Positions 43,421 to 55,070 of a DNA stretch of 64,000 nt are shown piece after piece; position 1 is the stretch's first letter, and every line of letters starts with the position of its first letter. The notes below the pieces were generated by a model. The model had not been told where the DNA came from. It was given only the letters and a program-made list of their open reading frames with translations, and did not search any database. Origin of the DNA: Dugong dugon (Eukaryota > Chordata > Mammalia > Sirenia > Dugongidae); assembly GCA_030035585.1 (NCBI GenBank), contig CM057469.1, forward strand, positions 17,540,501 to 17,604,500, in the 5' to 3' direction. Made by a program: the position numbers and the translations under genes.

Positions 43421-43626
43421 GTGTTTTAAGCAGGGTGTTGTGAAAATAAGAAAAATAAGGTGATTTATCTGGAATTTCACATTATGGAAATGAGCTAATT
43501 CAGGAGCAGGTCTTTTCCTGCATACCAAGAAGCTTTAAAGGTTAGAGGAGAGAGAAAGTGATCAATGTCTAATCTGCTCACTGCAAGGCCTACCAGAAAA
43601 TTTATTTCCTGGCCTCTCTAACACCC

Positions 43627-43795
43627 TGTGGAGCCCTGGTGGCGCGGTGGAGAAGGGCTCAGCTGCTAACCAGAAGGCCAGCAGTTTGAATCCACCAGCT
43701 GATCCTTGGAAACTGTTGGAAATCCTTGGGGCAGTCCTACTCTGTCCTGTAGGGTTGCTATGAGTCAGAATCGACTGCATAGCAATAGGTTTGGT
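43627..43795 (+). mobile_element. AfroSINE, sense
   Basis: gagccctggtggcgcggtgg, then ccagcagtttgaatccacc, then cctgtagggttgctatgag, then gcatagcaataggtttgg. The B box GTTTGAATCC is clear. Flanks ctctaacaccc and ttctaactccc look like a damaged duplication. Confidence 0.9.
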
Positions 43796-43819
43796 TTTCT
43801 AACTCCCTACTTCAGTATA

Positions 43820-44290
43820 AAGCTGACATTTAATAAGCCCTCACTCTGACCTCGACATGTGCTAAATATTTTACATACATCATTTCATTTAGTTCTCACA
43901 GTAATCTCTGAAATGTAGGTAGATGCTACTATTGTTGTCAGCTGCCCTTGAGTTGGCCCCCTGACTCATGGCGACTCTGTGTTTTAGAGTAGAATTGTTC
44001 TATAGGGTTTTCTTGACTGTAATATTTTATGGAAACAGTTTGCCAGGACTTTCTTTTGCAGAGCCACTGGGTAAATTTGAACTGCCAACCTTCAGGTTAG
44101 CCTCTGATTACAAAGCACTTGCACCACCCAGGCTCCATAGGTGCTACTGTATTCATCTGCATTTTACAATGCAGAAACTGAGACAGAGAAGTGAAATAAC
44201 CTGCCCAAGGTGAGGTAGCTTGTAAATGGCACAGCTAGCATTCAGACTCACCATTGTCTAAAGTAATGCACTCACTAATCATTATGCTGC
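43820..44290 (-). mobile_element. MIR SINE, antisense, split by an AfroSINE
   Basis: The 43820-43935 part has atgtgctaaatattttacatac and agttctcacagtaatctctg. The 44140-44290 part has cattttacaatgcagaaactg, then aacctgcccaaggtgagg, then cacagctagcattcag. The repeated gatgctact and ggtgctact mark the SINE insertion site. Confidence 0.8.
43936..44139 (-). mobile_element. AfroSINE, antisense, inside a MIR
   Basis: ttgttgtcagctgcccttgag, then gactcatggcgactctg, then tttcttgactgtaatattt, then aactgccaaccttcagg, then gcaccacccaggctcc. Confidence 0.88.
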
Positions 44291-44844
44291 ATGTCTTCCT
44301 TATGTTAAGCATTTGCTTTTTGACCAATACTATGCATTATGCCTTGACTATATGCAAAAGCATTAGAAGACCATGCTGTGTGAGGTTTGTAATTGAGTTG
44401 GGTGTTCAAATCATACATCCTTGAAACAGATAATGTGTGATTATTTATACACTAGACTGAGGGAATGTGCATCATACTGTATATTTTATATACTGTATTC
44501 CATTTCTTCTCTGTGATTATGTTAGCTTGGAGTACAGCTGTTTGTCACCTGACATGAGTGTCCTGCATAATCATAATCAGTGAAATAATTTCCCTTTTTT
44601 AAAAATACTTTTCAAGTATATGTTTTAGTGCTGAATAGCAAGATGGTTTAAGATAATATAAACCTGGACCCAAATAATTATTTAAATATTTATTTTGTAG
44701 AGGCAAGTAACTTATTAATCAAATAATTGAAAAAAATCTTCACTGAGAATCTAACATGGGGTACTCATGCACTGTGATGGGTCTTGGAGACTGGCTGTGT
44801 GGCTGTGTGGTAGAAGAGAAATGGACTGTTAGGGCAGATGCTGT

Positions 44845-45045
44845 GCTAAGCGCCTGACACATCCGGAAGGTACTTAAAAATGTTTATTAAATGAAAGGAA
44901 GACTTTAAGTTTAAGTTGTGGGCTATCTAAACATGGCAGATTAGTTAATGTCTCTAAGTTTGTTTCTTCTTCTGAAAAGTAAGGTGATAAAACCCGCCTC
45001 AGAGGGATTACTGTCGGATTGAATGAGTTAACATATGGGAATGTC
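44845..45045 (+). mobile_element. MIR fragments, sense, degraded
   Basis: tgctaagcgcctgacacatcc near 44850 and gttaatgtctctaagtttg, then ggtgataaaacccgcctcag near 44945-45000 follow parts of the MIR consensus. The pieces may be two separate MIRs. Confidence 0.4.
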
Positions 45046-45064
45046 CCCAGAATTACGTCTAAGC

Positions 45065-45180
45065 CAAAACACTAAACCTGTTGCCATCCAATACATATTA
45101 AAAAAATTAAGAAAAACACCAAACCTATTGCCTTTGAGTTGATTGCAATTCATGGCAACCCCATGTGGTACACATTAGAT
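45065..45180 (-). mobile_element. Short AfroSINE tail fragments, antisense
   Basis: Two tail pieces in tandem: aacctgttgccatccaatac near 45076 and acctattgcctttgagttg, then tcatggcaaccccatgtgg near 45125-45170. The tRNA-like part is missing from both. Confidence 0.6.
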
Positions 45181-46859
45181 GATTAATAATTAATAATGCA
45201 TTATCCTTATACCAAAGGATTTCCAAGGTTTAGAGCAGGAAATTCTTATGCCTTGTGAAGCTGAACTTTGGTTGTCTAATGCTTGCATTTGTTTTAAAAT
45301 TCTATGTCTGAACTTCACTAATAATCTAGAGGTTTTTGGACTGTAAGAAGAACACACACATAAACAAACATACCCACACACATCCTGACTTTTTCTCACA
45401 TCTGCATCCATATTTAATTCTTCTCTTCCTGTTCTGTAAAAAAGAAAATCTGCACAAAGTTACTGCTTAATATTGTCAGATATTTTTACATTTAGATGCC
45501 CTTTATAATAACAAGAGAACATGGGAAATAAGCAGAAGCAACAGAATTACATTATTGGATACGGAAAGAGATCTGTTGGCATTGAAATTTCAAGAGCTTA
45601 TTTTTCACTTGCTTCTGTACACAGTATGGTTCTTACATTGTTATTGCAATTTTTGTCTAATTGAGAATCGACTGAAATAAAGCTGAGTGATACCAAAGGG
45701 GCGTAATGCACATGGGAGACAGACTGAGCTGGTGCCCATCTGTGCAGAATGCCACTAAGTTTTGAAGAGTTTTTCCTCTCTTTCCTAACAGGAAGAGAAG
45801 AATAATCTGTTTCTCTTTCCAGACAACAGTGAACTGATTTGTTTTAGTCCCTGTTGCTGTTTTTGAGAAAAATTTCTAGTGTGAAGTATAGTAAATGCAA
45901 AGCTGTGTTTTTACTTATTAAAATCAATTCATATTTTAATAATGTATTTTGTGCTTTCTCTATCTTCAGAGTTAATCATTTTTCTTGAATTTGATCTCTA
46001 AACTGATCATATTGTATATAATTGTTTAAATCCCGTAGGTCAGACTGATAGCCTTTTAAGTTTATTGAATGTCTTTGAAGGTTATTATATCTTTAATACA
46101 AGAAAATAAGCCCATTTTATGAAACTGGATTTGAATCATCATTAAAGGGGAAGATGCTATGACTATCAGGTGGCATTAAAAAGAAGAAAAAAATTATTAA
46201 AACTACTATTTTTAAGTACATATTTTGAACCCTTTTATAGAAATGCATCTGAGTTAAAATTGAAATGTCAACATAAAATGTAAAATACACATTGGGTTCA
46301 GTATTGCCATCACACAGTATTAAATATTAAACAATTTATTTCATGCTGCTGGCAGGTCACAATGTTGAGTGTTTAATGAAAAATATTGTCTACTTGGTGA
46401 CTTCTGTGTTCTGTAATAGAACTGTGTATGTTTATTTACTGTAGATTAACAGGCTTTGTTCTGCTAGCATATACTTAAATATGATTTATAAGTCATGTAT
46501 GAATGTAACTATTTCAGAGGTCATCTACAACTGAAATTCACAAATTCTGTAACTTGAGAGGCATGTCTTACGCTTCTTCTGTGAAGGAAATAATTACAAA
46601 AAGATGCCTCTACGACATATACTACATTCCTAGTGGTATCCAAGGCAGGCATCATCAGGATCAGATGCTTTCCATCCAGTGATAAGTTTAATATATACAG
46701 TAAAATCTTGCTATAAATCAATCTTAAAAGAAATCTGCTTTAAAGAAAGGGAATGAATGTAAAACAATAGCATATACTACTTGGAGCAGAGTTAAACAGA
46801 AATCTTTAATAGAGAGTAAATATATTTCATTATACTTTAGAGTCAGTGCAATTATACAT
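45181..46859. other. No recognised feature
   Basis: About 1.7 kb of AT-rich non-coding DNA without a nameable repeat. Confidence 0.35.
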
Positions 46860-47000
46860 ATTGTTTGTATCACTATCTGTGTGACCTTGAGCAAGTACTT
46901 AATCTGTCTATACTTCAGTTTCTTTATCTGTGTATTGGGTGTAATAATAGTACCTAATGTCATAGCATACCTGGATTTGTGCCTGGCATTTAGCAAACAC
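46860..47000 (+). mobile_element. MIR SINE, sense
   Basis: ctgtgtgaccttgagcaag, then cagtttctttatctgtgtat, then taatagtacctaatgtcatag, then tgtgcctggcatttagc. Confidence 0.82.
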
Positions 47001-47320
47001 TGTTGTTGTTGTTCGTTGCTGTAGAGTCTGCTGTGACTCACGGTGACCTAGTGTATAAAAGAATGAAATATTGCTTGGTGCTGTGCCATCTTCATGATCA
47101 TTGGTAAGTCTGAGTTCATCGTTGTGGTTATTGTGTCAATCCATCTAATTGAAAGTTTCCTTCATTTTCATTGACCCTTTGCTTTACCATAGCAGGATGT
47201 CCTTTTCTAATGATTGGTCTTTCTTGATGACATGCCCAAAGTAACTGAATTGAAGTAGCGACATCCTTGCTTCTAGGAACATTCTGGTTGTGTTTCTTCT
47301 AAGACTGATTTTGTAAGTGT
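47001..47320 (-). mobile_element. RTE LINE 3' end, antisense
   Basis: gttgttgttgttcgttgctg, then tgactcacggtgacctag, then tggtgctgtgccatcttc, then tgtgtcaatccatctaat, then gatgacatgcccaaagtaac, then cttctaggaacattctgg. On the minus strand this covers the RTE ORF2 C-terminal segment, frameshifted. Confidence 0.83.
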
Positions 47321-47656
47321 TCTCTTTTACTATCATGTGATATGTTTAATTAGTCCTACAGTAACAAGAGCAGGACGTGCCATTCAGAATCAACTGAAAT
47401 ATTAGCACATCAAAGGATCTGCTAGGGATGCAGGCTGGATGTTGGTGTAGTTGAGAAGAGCCCCGATCATACAATGGTAACATTCTGTGGAAGATGTTTT
47501 ATATCTACAACTACCTATAAATACGGTATCCCAAGGATAGACAGTGGCATTTGAAGTCAGTTTAATTACTTTGTCAGAAAAAATTGTTCCCCTGTGGTGC
47601 CCCAACAACACAAATCAACCAATACAAGCCAACCCCTCCCCCTACTGACATCTGTT

Positions 47657-47692
47657 CTTAATATGAAGAAAATCGGTTTTCTTCATATTAAG
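47657..47692. repeat. Perfect 16-bp inverted repeat (hairpin)
   Basis: The left arm cttaatatgaagaaaa at 47657-47672 is followed by tcgg and the exact reverse complement at 47677-47692. It is not a Rho-independent terminator, since this is mammalian DNA, and I see no repeat family here. Confidence 0.9.
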
Positions 47693-49068
47693 AAAATCAC
47701 ATCTGAAACAAACTTCCAGACCTATACATAGGGTGGAAATGTTGCTGTGTATTTAATTTTTAAAAGAGCCTTATAGAGTTAGTGTTCAGAATTTTCATTT
47801 CAGTTTATTGATCTTTTAAAGCTGTTAACTACCAGTGAAAGATGGTTGCTTTTTTAAAGTTTTATTTAGGAAAGTTGTTGATAGTCATCTTTAAAAGATG
47901 TACATCAAGCTCATTTTTCTCTTGTTTTGTAGAGTCCTAAATACATGAAAATAGCTTTAAGAGATGGAGCTTGAATTGTAGTTTAATTTTTCAGTCCACA
48001 GACACATGATACTCGGCTGCCATTTTGGTGATGTTGACTACTGACTGTTGACTAATAAGCCAATTGACTATTTCTGATGTTATCCATGGGCTACTTTTGG
48101 AGTATTCCAGGCTATATGTGTAATGATGTCTTCCAGGCTTTCTGTAAAGTTATGTGTTTGGTGTGGTGAAGATTTATTTTCAAAATAAAATATTGTCATC
48201 TGAAGTGTGAGCATCATCTGTCTTCACACCTAGCTTATGTGAAATATTGTCTGCATTGTGTGCTATAGTTATGCAGCCACTGAAAATAGTGTTCTGAGTT
48301 TAGTTGTTTTTAAGGAGCTACGTCATGACAACCAAATTTTATCAAGCAACAGTTGAAGTTGAGAGTACTGAACTATGAAAACGAGATTTTGAAGAAGTCA
48401 CGGTACTCACAGAGTGAGAATAGCGTTGCCAAATTCGTAGCAGGGAGAGTGTTAGAACCAAGAGTCAGTAAGGAGAAGTTCTTGAATATAGAGAAACCCA
48501 TTTTTTAAATTACAGGTTTTATAATAACACTTCTAGACAGTTTTGCCTGTATGTGTCAGAGAAAATGAGAAAGAGTAACATAGAGTTGGTGGGGGGGTGG
48601 GGGGAATGGAGAGGAGGAGGGAGGAGAGGAATGCCCTTGAATTTACCTTGCAAGCGCTTAAAATTATTAATGGGCTGTATAATGGTATCAGGCCAGAAGG
48701 CAACTCAGTTTAGAAGTAAGTTATCATGGAACAGACTTGACTGTCTGAGGGAACTGCTCTCAGCAGAAAAGACAAAATTTAATATAAAAAAGGGACAAGA
48801 TTGCTTATCTGAGGGGAAATAACTTCTGAGTTCATAGAACATCTTATCTAAGAAACAGTTGCCTAAGCAGTTATTGGGCAAGGAAAGGTGAGGACAGTAG
48901 ACATAATGTGACCTTATCTTATTAACTGGTAAGAAAAGCTAGTTTTTCTTATAAATATGTCAGATATATTATATGTTAGTTTTAAATATGTACTAGTTTT
49001 TCTTTAAAATTCATATAATTTTTTAAAAAGGAGAGCAGAGGCTGTGTTTTTGGTGTCTTTAGGTAAAA
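47693..49068. other. No recognised repeat; G-rich patch near 48588
   Basis: Mostly AT-rich non-coding DNA. The patch at 48588-48629 is strongly G- and purine-rich and is listed separately. Confidence 0.35.
48588..48629 (+). repeat. G-rich purine tract, possible quadruplex former
   Basis: Runs of seven and six G separated by single T residues are followed by ggagaggaggaggg. Such runs can fold into G-quadruplexes; this is inferred from composition only. Confidence 0.6.
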
Positions 49069-49082
49069 CTGCTTTTGTCTTT

Positions 49083-51432
49083 TTTTTTTTTAGATTGTTG
49101 TAGTTTAAATAAAGTTTACATTTCAAATTAGTCTCCATACAAAAATTTATACATACATTGTTATGTGACGCTAATTGCTCTCCCCATATTGGGACAGCAC
49201 ACTCCTCCTTTCCACCCCCGATTCCCCAGGTCCATTCAGCCAGCTCCTAACCCTCTCTGCCTTCCCATCTCACTTCCAGACAGAAGCTGCCCATTTAGTC
49301 TCTTGTATCTACTTGAGCTAAGAGGCATACTCCTCACAAGTACCACTCTATGTCCCACAGTCCAGTCCAATCCCTGTCTGAAGAATTGGCCTCAAAAATT
49401 GTTTTAGTTCTGGGCTGATACAGAATCCAGGGGCCATGCTTTCCAGGATTCCTCCAGTCTCAGACCATTAAGTCTGGACTTCTTACTAGAATTTGAGTTC
49501 TGTACCCCACCTTTCTCCTGCTCCATCAGGGATGCTGTATTGTGTTCTGTGTCAGGGCGGTCATTGGTGGTAGCCGGGCACCATCTAGTTCTTCTCGTCT
49601 CAGGCTGATGAAGTCTCTGGTTTATGTGGCCCTTTCTGTCTCTTGGGCTAATACTTTCCTTGTGTCTTTGGTGTTCTTCATTCTCCTTTACTCCAGGTGG
49701 TTGGGACCAATTGATGCATCTTAGATGGCTGCGTGCAAGCTTTTAAGACCCCAGATGGCACTCACCAAAGTAGGATGCAGAACGTTTTCTTAATAAGCTT
49801 TGTTATGCCAATTGACCTAGATGTCCTCTGAAAGCATGGTCCCCAGACCCCTACCCCTGCTACTCTGTCCCTCAGAGTGTTTGATTATATTCAGGAAACT
49901 TCTTGATTTTGGTTTAGTGCAGTTGTGCTGACTTCCTCTGTAGTGTATGCGGTCCTTCCCTTCACCTAAGATAATACTTGTCTACTATCTAGTTAGTTAA
50001 TAACCCTCACCCTCCCTCCCCACCCTCGTAACCATCAAAGAACATTGTCTTCCGTGTTTAAACCTTTTCTTGAGTTCTTATAATAGTGGTCTTATATATT
50101 ATTTGTCCTGTGACTGACTAAATTCACTCAGCATAATGACCTCCAGCTTCCTCCATGTTATGTTTCACGGCTTCATCGTTGTTCTTTACCACTGCGTAGT
50201 ATTCCACTATGTGGATATACCATAATTTGCATTCGTCTGTTGATGGGCACCCAGGTTGTTTCCATCTTTTTGCTATTGTGAACAGGGCTGCAACAAACAT
50301 GGGTGTGCAGGTATCTATTCGTGTGATGGCTCTTATTTCTCTAGGATATATTCCAAGGAGTGGGATAGCTGGATCGTATGGTACTTCTGTTTCTAGCTTT
50401 TTAAGGAAGCGCCAAATCAATTTCCAAAGTGGTTGTACCATTTTACATTCCCACCAACAGTGTATAAGTGTTCCAGTCTCTCCACAACCTCTCCAGCATT
50501 TATTATTTTGTGTTTTTTGGATTAATGCTATCCTTGTTGGGGGTGAGATGATATCTCATTGTAGTTTTGATCTGCATTTCTCTAATGGCTAATGATCGTG
50601 AGCGTTTCTTCATGTGTCTGTTAGCTGCCTGAATATCTTTTTTGGTGAAGTGCCTGTTCATATCCATTGCCCATTTTTTATTCGGGTTATTTATCTTTTT
50701 ATTGTTTAGGTTTTGCAGTGCCTTGTAGACTTTAGAGATTAGACACTGATCAGATTTGTCATAGCCAAAATTTTTTTCCCAGTCTGTAGGTTGTCTTTTG
50801 ACTCTTTTGGTGAATTCTTTTGATGAGCGTAAGTGTTTGATTTTTAGCAGCTGTCAGTTATCTAGTCACTCTTCTGGTGCTTGTACATTGTTACTTATGG
50901 TTTGTATTGTGTTTATGCCATGTATTAGGGCTCCTAGCATTGTCCCTATTTTTTCTTCCATGATCTTTATCGTTTTAGATTTTATATTTAAGTCTTTGAT
51001 CCATTTTGAGTTAGTTTTTGTGCATGGTGTGAGGTATGGGTCTTGTTTTCAGTTTTTTGCAGATGGATATCCAGTTATCTTTTGCCGATCGAGGGCAGCT
51101 TCTCACTGGTTCTGAGTGGATGAGTAGACTCTTTGGTGCTGGGTCTCTCCTGGTGTGGAAAACGCACCTCCTAAGCACGACTGCTTGCCTGCCTCACTGC
51201 TCACCCATGAGCTGATCAGGTGTGAAGGGCTCAGGCTCTCTCTGGATCAAGTCTGGCAACTCCTTGCTGCTTCCAAACCATCTCTCCCTCCCCCTGCCAC
51301 TTAGTCCAGTTCCTCAACTTTTCCTTAGATGTTCAGGGCTCCTAGATTGTCATATATAATTGATTCACTTGTTTTTTCAGGTAAGAGGGTGCATTGGAAG
51401 CATCTGACTACTCTGCCATCTTGGCCCTGCCT
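49083..51432 (-). mobile_element. L1 LINE with both ends but a large internal deletion, antisense
   Basis: Read on the minus strand it starts gaggcagggccaagatgg near 51432, has about 350 bp of 5' UTR to about 51080, then jumps straight to the ORF2 C-terminal region (51079-50124), the full 3' UTR (50123-49093) and the A tail. The flanks ctgcttttgtcttt (about 49070) and ctgttttgtcttt (51433-51445) form a near-perfect target-site duplication, so the element probably inserted already lacking ORF1 and most of ORF2. Length is about 2.35 kb, against 6 kb or more for a full L1. Confidence 0.88.
50124..51079 (-). pseudogene. L1 ORF2 C-terminal pseudogene
   Basis: Minus-strand translation contains VQPLWKLIWRFLKKLE, DPAIPLLGIYP, MFVAALFTIAKRWKQPGCP and IVEYYAVVKNNDEAVKHN, the conserved C-terminal end of L1 ORF2. 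The upstream part toward 51079 also matches ORF2 in pieces. The endonuclease and reverse-transcriptase domains are deleted, so no activity is expected. Confidence 0.85.
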
Positions 51433-51669
51433 CTGTTTTGTCTTTATGTAATATGATTCTCAAATACGAATTTCAATGGAGATTTTATGGAGCCTGTTTT
51501 TCAGAATTTTTTTTCCCACTACAGTGAGGAAATTTTAAAAAAGTAATAAACAACTATATAGTCTATAAGTTGTACACTTTTTAATGAATTAAAATCTGAG
51601 GTAATTATTTTATAGTTTCTATGTTAATTTTATATCTTTTTATGTTAAAATATCAAATAATAATAGTGG

Positions 51670-51882
51670 TAGTATTAACCCTGTGTTTTGATTGCACTTC
51701 GCAGTTTTCATATTGCTGCCTTGCTTGTGATCTCAGCTGATCCTCAGAACAGCACTCTGAATCAGGTAGGTAGTTCCTTCATTCTTTAGATGAGGAAATT
51801 GAGGCCAGAGAGGTTACACGAATTGCCAGAGGAAGTGGTAGATATGAGTCCATAATCCAGGCTTTCTGTGCCTGATTGCAAA
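51670..51882 (-). mobile_element. MIR SINE, antisense
   Basis: ctgatcctcagaacagcactc, then gaatcaggtaggtagttcc, then gatgaggaaattgaggcc, then tacacgaattgccagag. Confidence 0.75.
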
Positions 51883-53414
51883 GTAACTATGTAGGGATGG
51901 GAACATGAGCACAAGAAAGCCCCGGAGCAGCTTTTAGTCAGGAAAAGAAATATTTAAATACTGAACAGTAATTGATGTTGGAACAAATTAACGTAGGCTA
52001 AATTTTATCAGGAAAAGTCTGCAGAAGAGAGAGACTTTGTGAACCACTGAAAGCATATCTTTATATCTGAATTGAGGTTATGTTTCCAGCTTAGATGAAT
52101 TAGTTTATATATACAGATTTAGCTAAAATTACTTTCCAGTAAGATACCGTCTCTGTGTTTGGAGAAGTTTCAAGTTGGAAAGAAGAGCATTTTGGGATTG
52201 ACAGGAAGATTTTAAATATTGTGAAATCTTTTCTGAATCCAAAAATTAGTCAGTCAGAGCTAGCATCTGTTTTGTGACCAGACTTTTCCTGTGTATTATA
52301 TTGGTTGAAGGCATGATTTGATTATGTGGTCAGGAACAGTCTGGGCAAAATTGTTAAATCACCAATTTTTGTCTTACTGGCCCCAGACTCATTTTTCTGT
52401 GGATGTTTTTCGGTTCTGTGAAACAATGTACCTTGTCCCAACACCTCATCAAATGACTGAATGTTCTTATCTTTTACTCTAAAATCTACTCTTTTAAGAG
52501 AGAAACCCTCCCCCATTAACTTTCTCAATTGAACCCCAAAGCTTAAGTCATCAGAATGAATCTCTTCTAGCAGCTATAGTTTTCAGCAAGTTGGTGGGAA
52601 GGATTTTGGGGAACATTGGGGATGGCAGTGGACAGTAAAATCATAAAAGGGTATGTTTGCATTATTCATGAAAACATACTACCCAGATAGGTTCTACTCA
52701 TAACAGCTACCCATCCAGGCAATATTATTCAGATTCTATTGCTACCTGGGTCGTTGTAAGAGGAAAAGACTGCTAACGTTTTTCAAAGCAAAATTTTTAA
52801 TCCACTAGGAGAATTTGTTTTTGTGAGGAAAACAGATGACACAGCTAGAAAATAAAGTGTTATTGTTAGTTGTTTTTATTATTATTTTTCCTTAAGAAGC
52901 ATTTTGTTACACAAAAGGTCATGAATTTACTCAAAAGAAATGGAATCTGAGTTTTTGGCACTGTGCTTGTAACATACAAAGTTTGAGATCTGGGGCCTGA
53001 GATTTTTTCTTGCAAGTTGTACACACCTTGAAATGCCATTACCTGCTTGAGTCCAGCATCTGGCAATTTGTTGTACTGAGCAGCTGATTTTTCAGTGTGT
53101 TTCCTCTGGGGCTCAGTGCAAAGTCATACAACACAACTGACTGCAAAGCCAGTAGCCCAAATTCAGATCAGGTGCCAAGTGTGTTTACAACTCTGTAACC
53201 TTCAGGCATGGTAAGAAAGTTGTGTACGAAGCAACATTTGGTCTGTTCATTGATTTAGTAGTTTTCTGTGTAATCTTAGTATTTTAACATATGTAACTAA
53301 CCAGGAAACATGCTGAATGTTATTTTCTCTTTAAAAAAACATTTTAATTATCTGAAGAACTGGAATTTAGGTTTTTTTTTTTTTTACACCTATAATCATT
53401 CAACAGTAGAAATG
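51883..53414. other. No recognised feature
   Basis: About 1.5 kb of non-coding AT-rich DNA with no repeat I can name. Confidence 0.35.
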
Positions 53415-53600
53415 TTGGAATCAGGCAAATTGTGTTTGAATTTTTGCTGAAATATTGTGTCATTTGGACATCTTCTCTGTTTCTCAGTTTGTACATCTGT
53501 CAAATGAGGATGCTAAAAATAACATCATAGGCTGTTGTGGGGGTTACGTAACATCAGATAGTTATAGTACTATTGAATGTAGGAAAATGCCTGATAGGTT
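53415..53600 (+). mobile_element. MIR SINE, sense, degraded
   Basis: cttctctgtttctcagtttg, then catctgtcaaatgaggatgc, then ggctgttgtgggggttac, then ggaaaatgcctg. Confidence 0.65.
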
Positions 53601-53956
53601 GTAGTTTAATTGCATTTGATATAATTCATTTATGAATATAAAGCTTCAAGCTTCTTTGATCATGACAGATGTATATATGCATAGAATATGAACAATTTGC
53701 TTTTCATAATTTATACTTGCTCTGAAATAATACAAAGTTTTGATTGAACTTATGATAATGAACTCATTAGGAAGCCTCATTTCTTGAGATTGGTGCCCTT
53801 TCCACTATGACAGGAATCCTAGCCCTCAAATAGACTCAATTAGACTGTCCAGATATAAACATGTATATTTACATTCTATGTAGAATCTCATTTTAATAAC
53901 AAGTACAATATCCAGTTTAGTATAACAAGCACATTTCTATGTTCTTGCCTACACAT
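53601..53956. other. No recognised feature
   Basis: AT-rich spacer of about 350 bp; nothing recognised. Confidence 0.35.
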
Positions 53957-54168
53957 TCCAAACCAAAAATCACTGCCATTGAATCAGTTCTGACTCATAG
54001 TGATTCTATAAGACAGACTAGAACTTCCCTGTAGGGTTTCCAAGACTGTAAATCTTTACAGAAGCGAACTGCCATGTCTTTCTCCCTTGAAGCTGCTGGT
54101 GAGTTCAAACTGCTGCCCTTTTGGTTGGCAGCCAAGCGCTTTAACCACTGTGCCACCAGGGCTCCTCC
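53957..54168 (-). mobile_element. AfroSINE, antisense
   Basis: aaaaatcactgccattgaatc, then gttctgactcatagtg, then aagactgtaaatctttacag, then cttttggttggcagccaag, then gtgccaccagggctcc. Confidence 0.9.
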
Positions 54169-54649
54169 TACCTACAGATTAACAGGCTTTATTCAATACA
54201 AAGAATACCATTGAACAAGAAATTCTGTGTGATATATTTAAAGTCCTCAATTTTCCTTTATTTGCATTTTATGTATAATGGCTGTATTGAATATCTTTAC
54301 AATATTATTTTTGTATAAACTGAGTTGAAAATCGTAATTGTAGGCCAAGAGTTGTGAGTTGCAGGTGTACATTTTTGGACCAAGGATTATGGTTATTAGG
54401 AAATGAATTCATTTTAATTAAATCATTGGGGCTCCTTCAAGTTGAACAGCTCCTTCCTAATTGGAGTTCTGGGTCTTGGTCTTTTCTCATCCTTTGCAGG
54501 TGGCTGCCTGGTTCTTGGCACATTACTTTGGGTATGCTACTCTGAGGCTGGTACCACCCTGGGTGCCAACATCATAGGAGTAATTTTATCAGGAAGAAAA
54601 GTACTGAGAGGATATAGATAAACAAATCAAAATTCCCACTTTTTACTTC

Positions 54650-55070
54650 TCTGCCACTTTTGTTCTCATACCAGGTGCCCATACAGCACTTCTCCCTCGC
54701 CTTACAAGGTCTGGGAAGGTTCTGAACTCGGAGTTCCCGTTTCTCAAAAAGGGGCACACGACACTTCCACGTATATCTGTCTTTCACCAACTGGGAAGTC
54801 TGTGGAGCTTCTGTGCCTAGAGCCTTTATTGAGGCCTCACTGCATAGGCATGACTGAGTTGTGCCCCTTCCCCTCAGGTGGGGTGGAGCACAGCTGTGGG
54901 TCTTTCTGGACTGGCTAGCCCCCACCTGAGAGTCATCTCCTTATCATAAACTCTCAGGTGTGGTCTAGAGGCCTGTAGAGAACAAAGGCACCTCAGTTAC
55001 TAGAGAAATCCTAAGATTTTCGAGTTTCTCTCTCAGGAACCCTGACAGAGACCAAGTTCTTTGGGTGAGG
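54650..55070 (-). mobile_element. Probable ERV-type LTR fragment, antisense
   Basis: gaccaactgggaag-type block (ccaactgggaagtctgtgg), then agcctttattgaggcctcac, then gcataggcatgactgag, then gcccccacctgagag, then aaactctcaggtgtgg. The order recalls a mammalian ERV-L or MaLR LTR read in reverse. I cannot name the family, and neither boundary is clear. No viral gene is present. Confidence 0.45.

Noticed and set aside
54572..54925. Open frame of 117 codons on the minus strand
   Set aside because: It overlaps a probable LTR fragment. No retroviral or host domain is visible.
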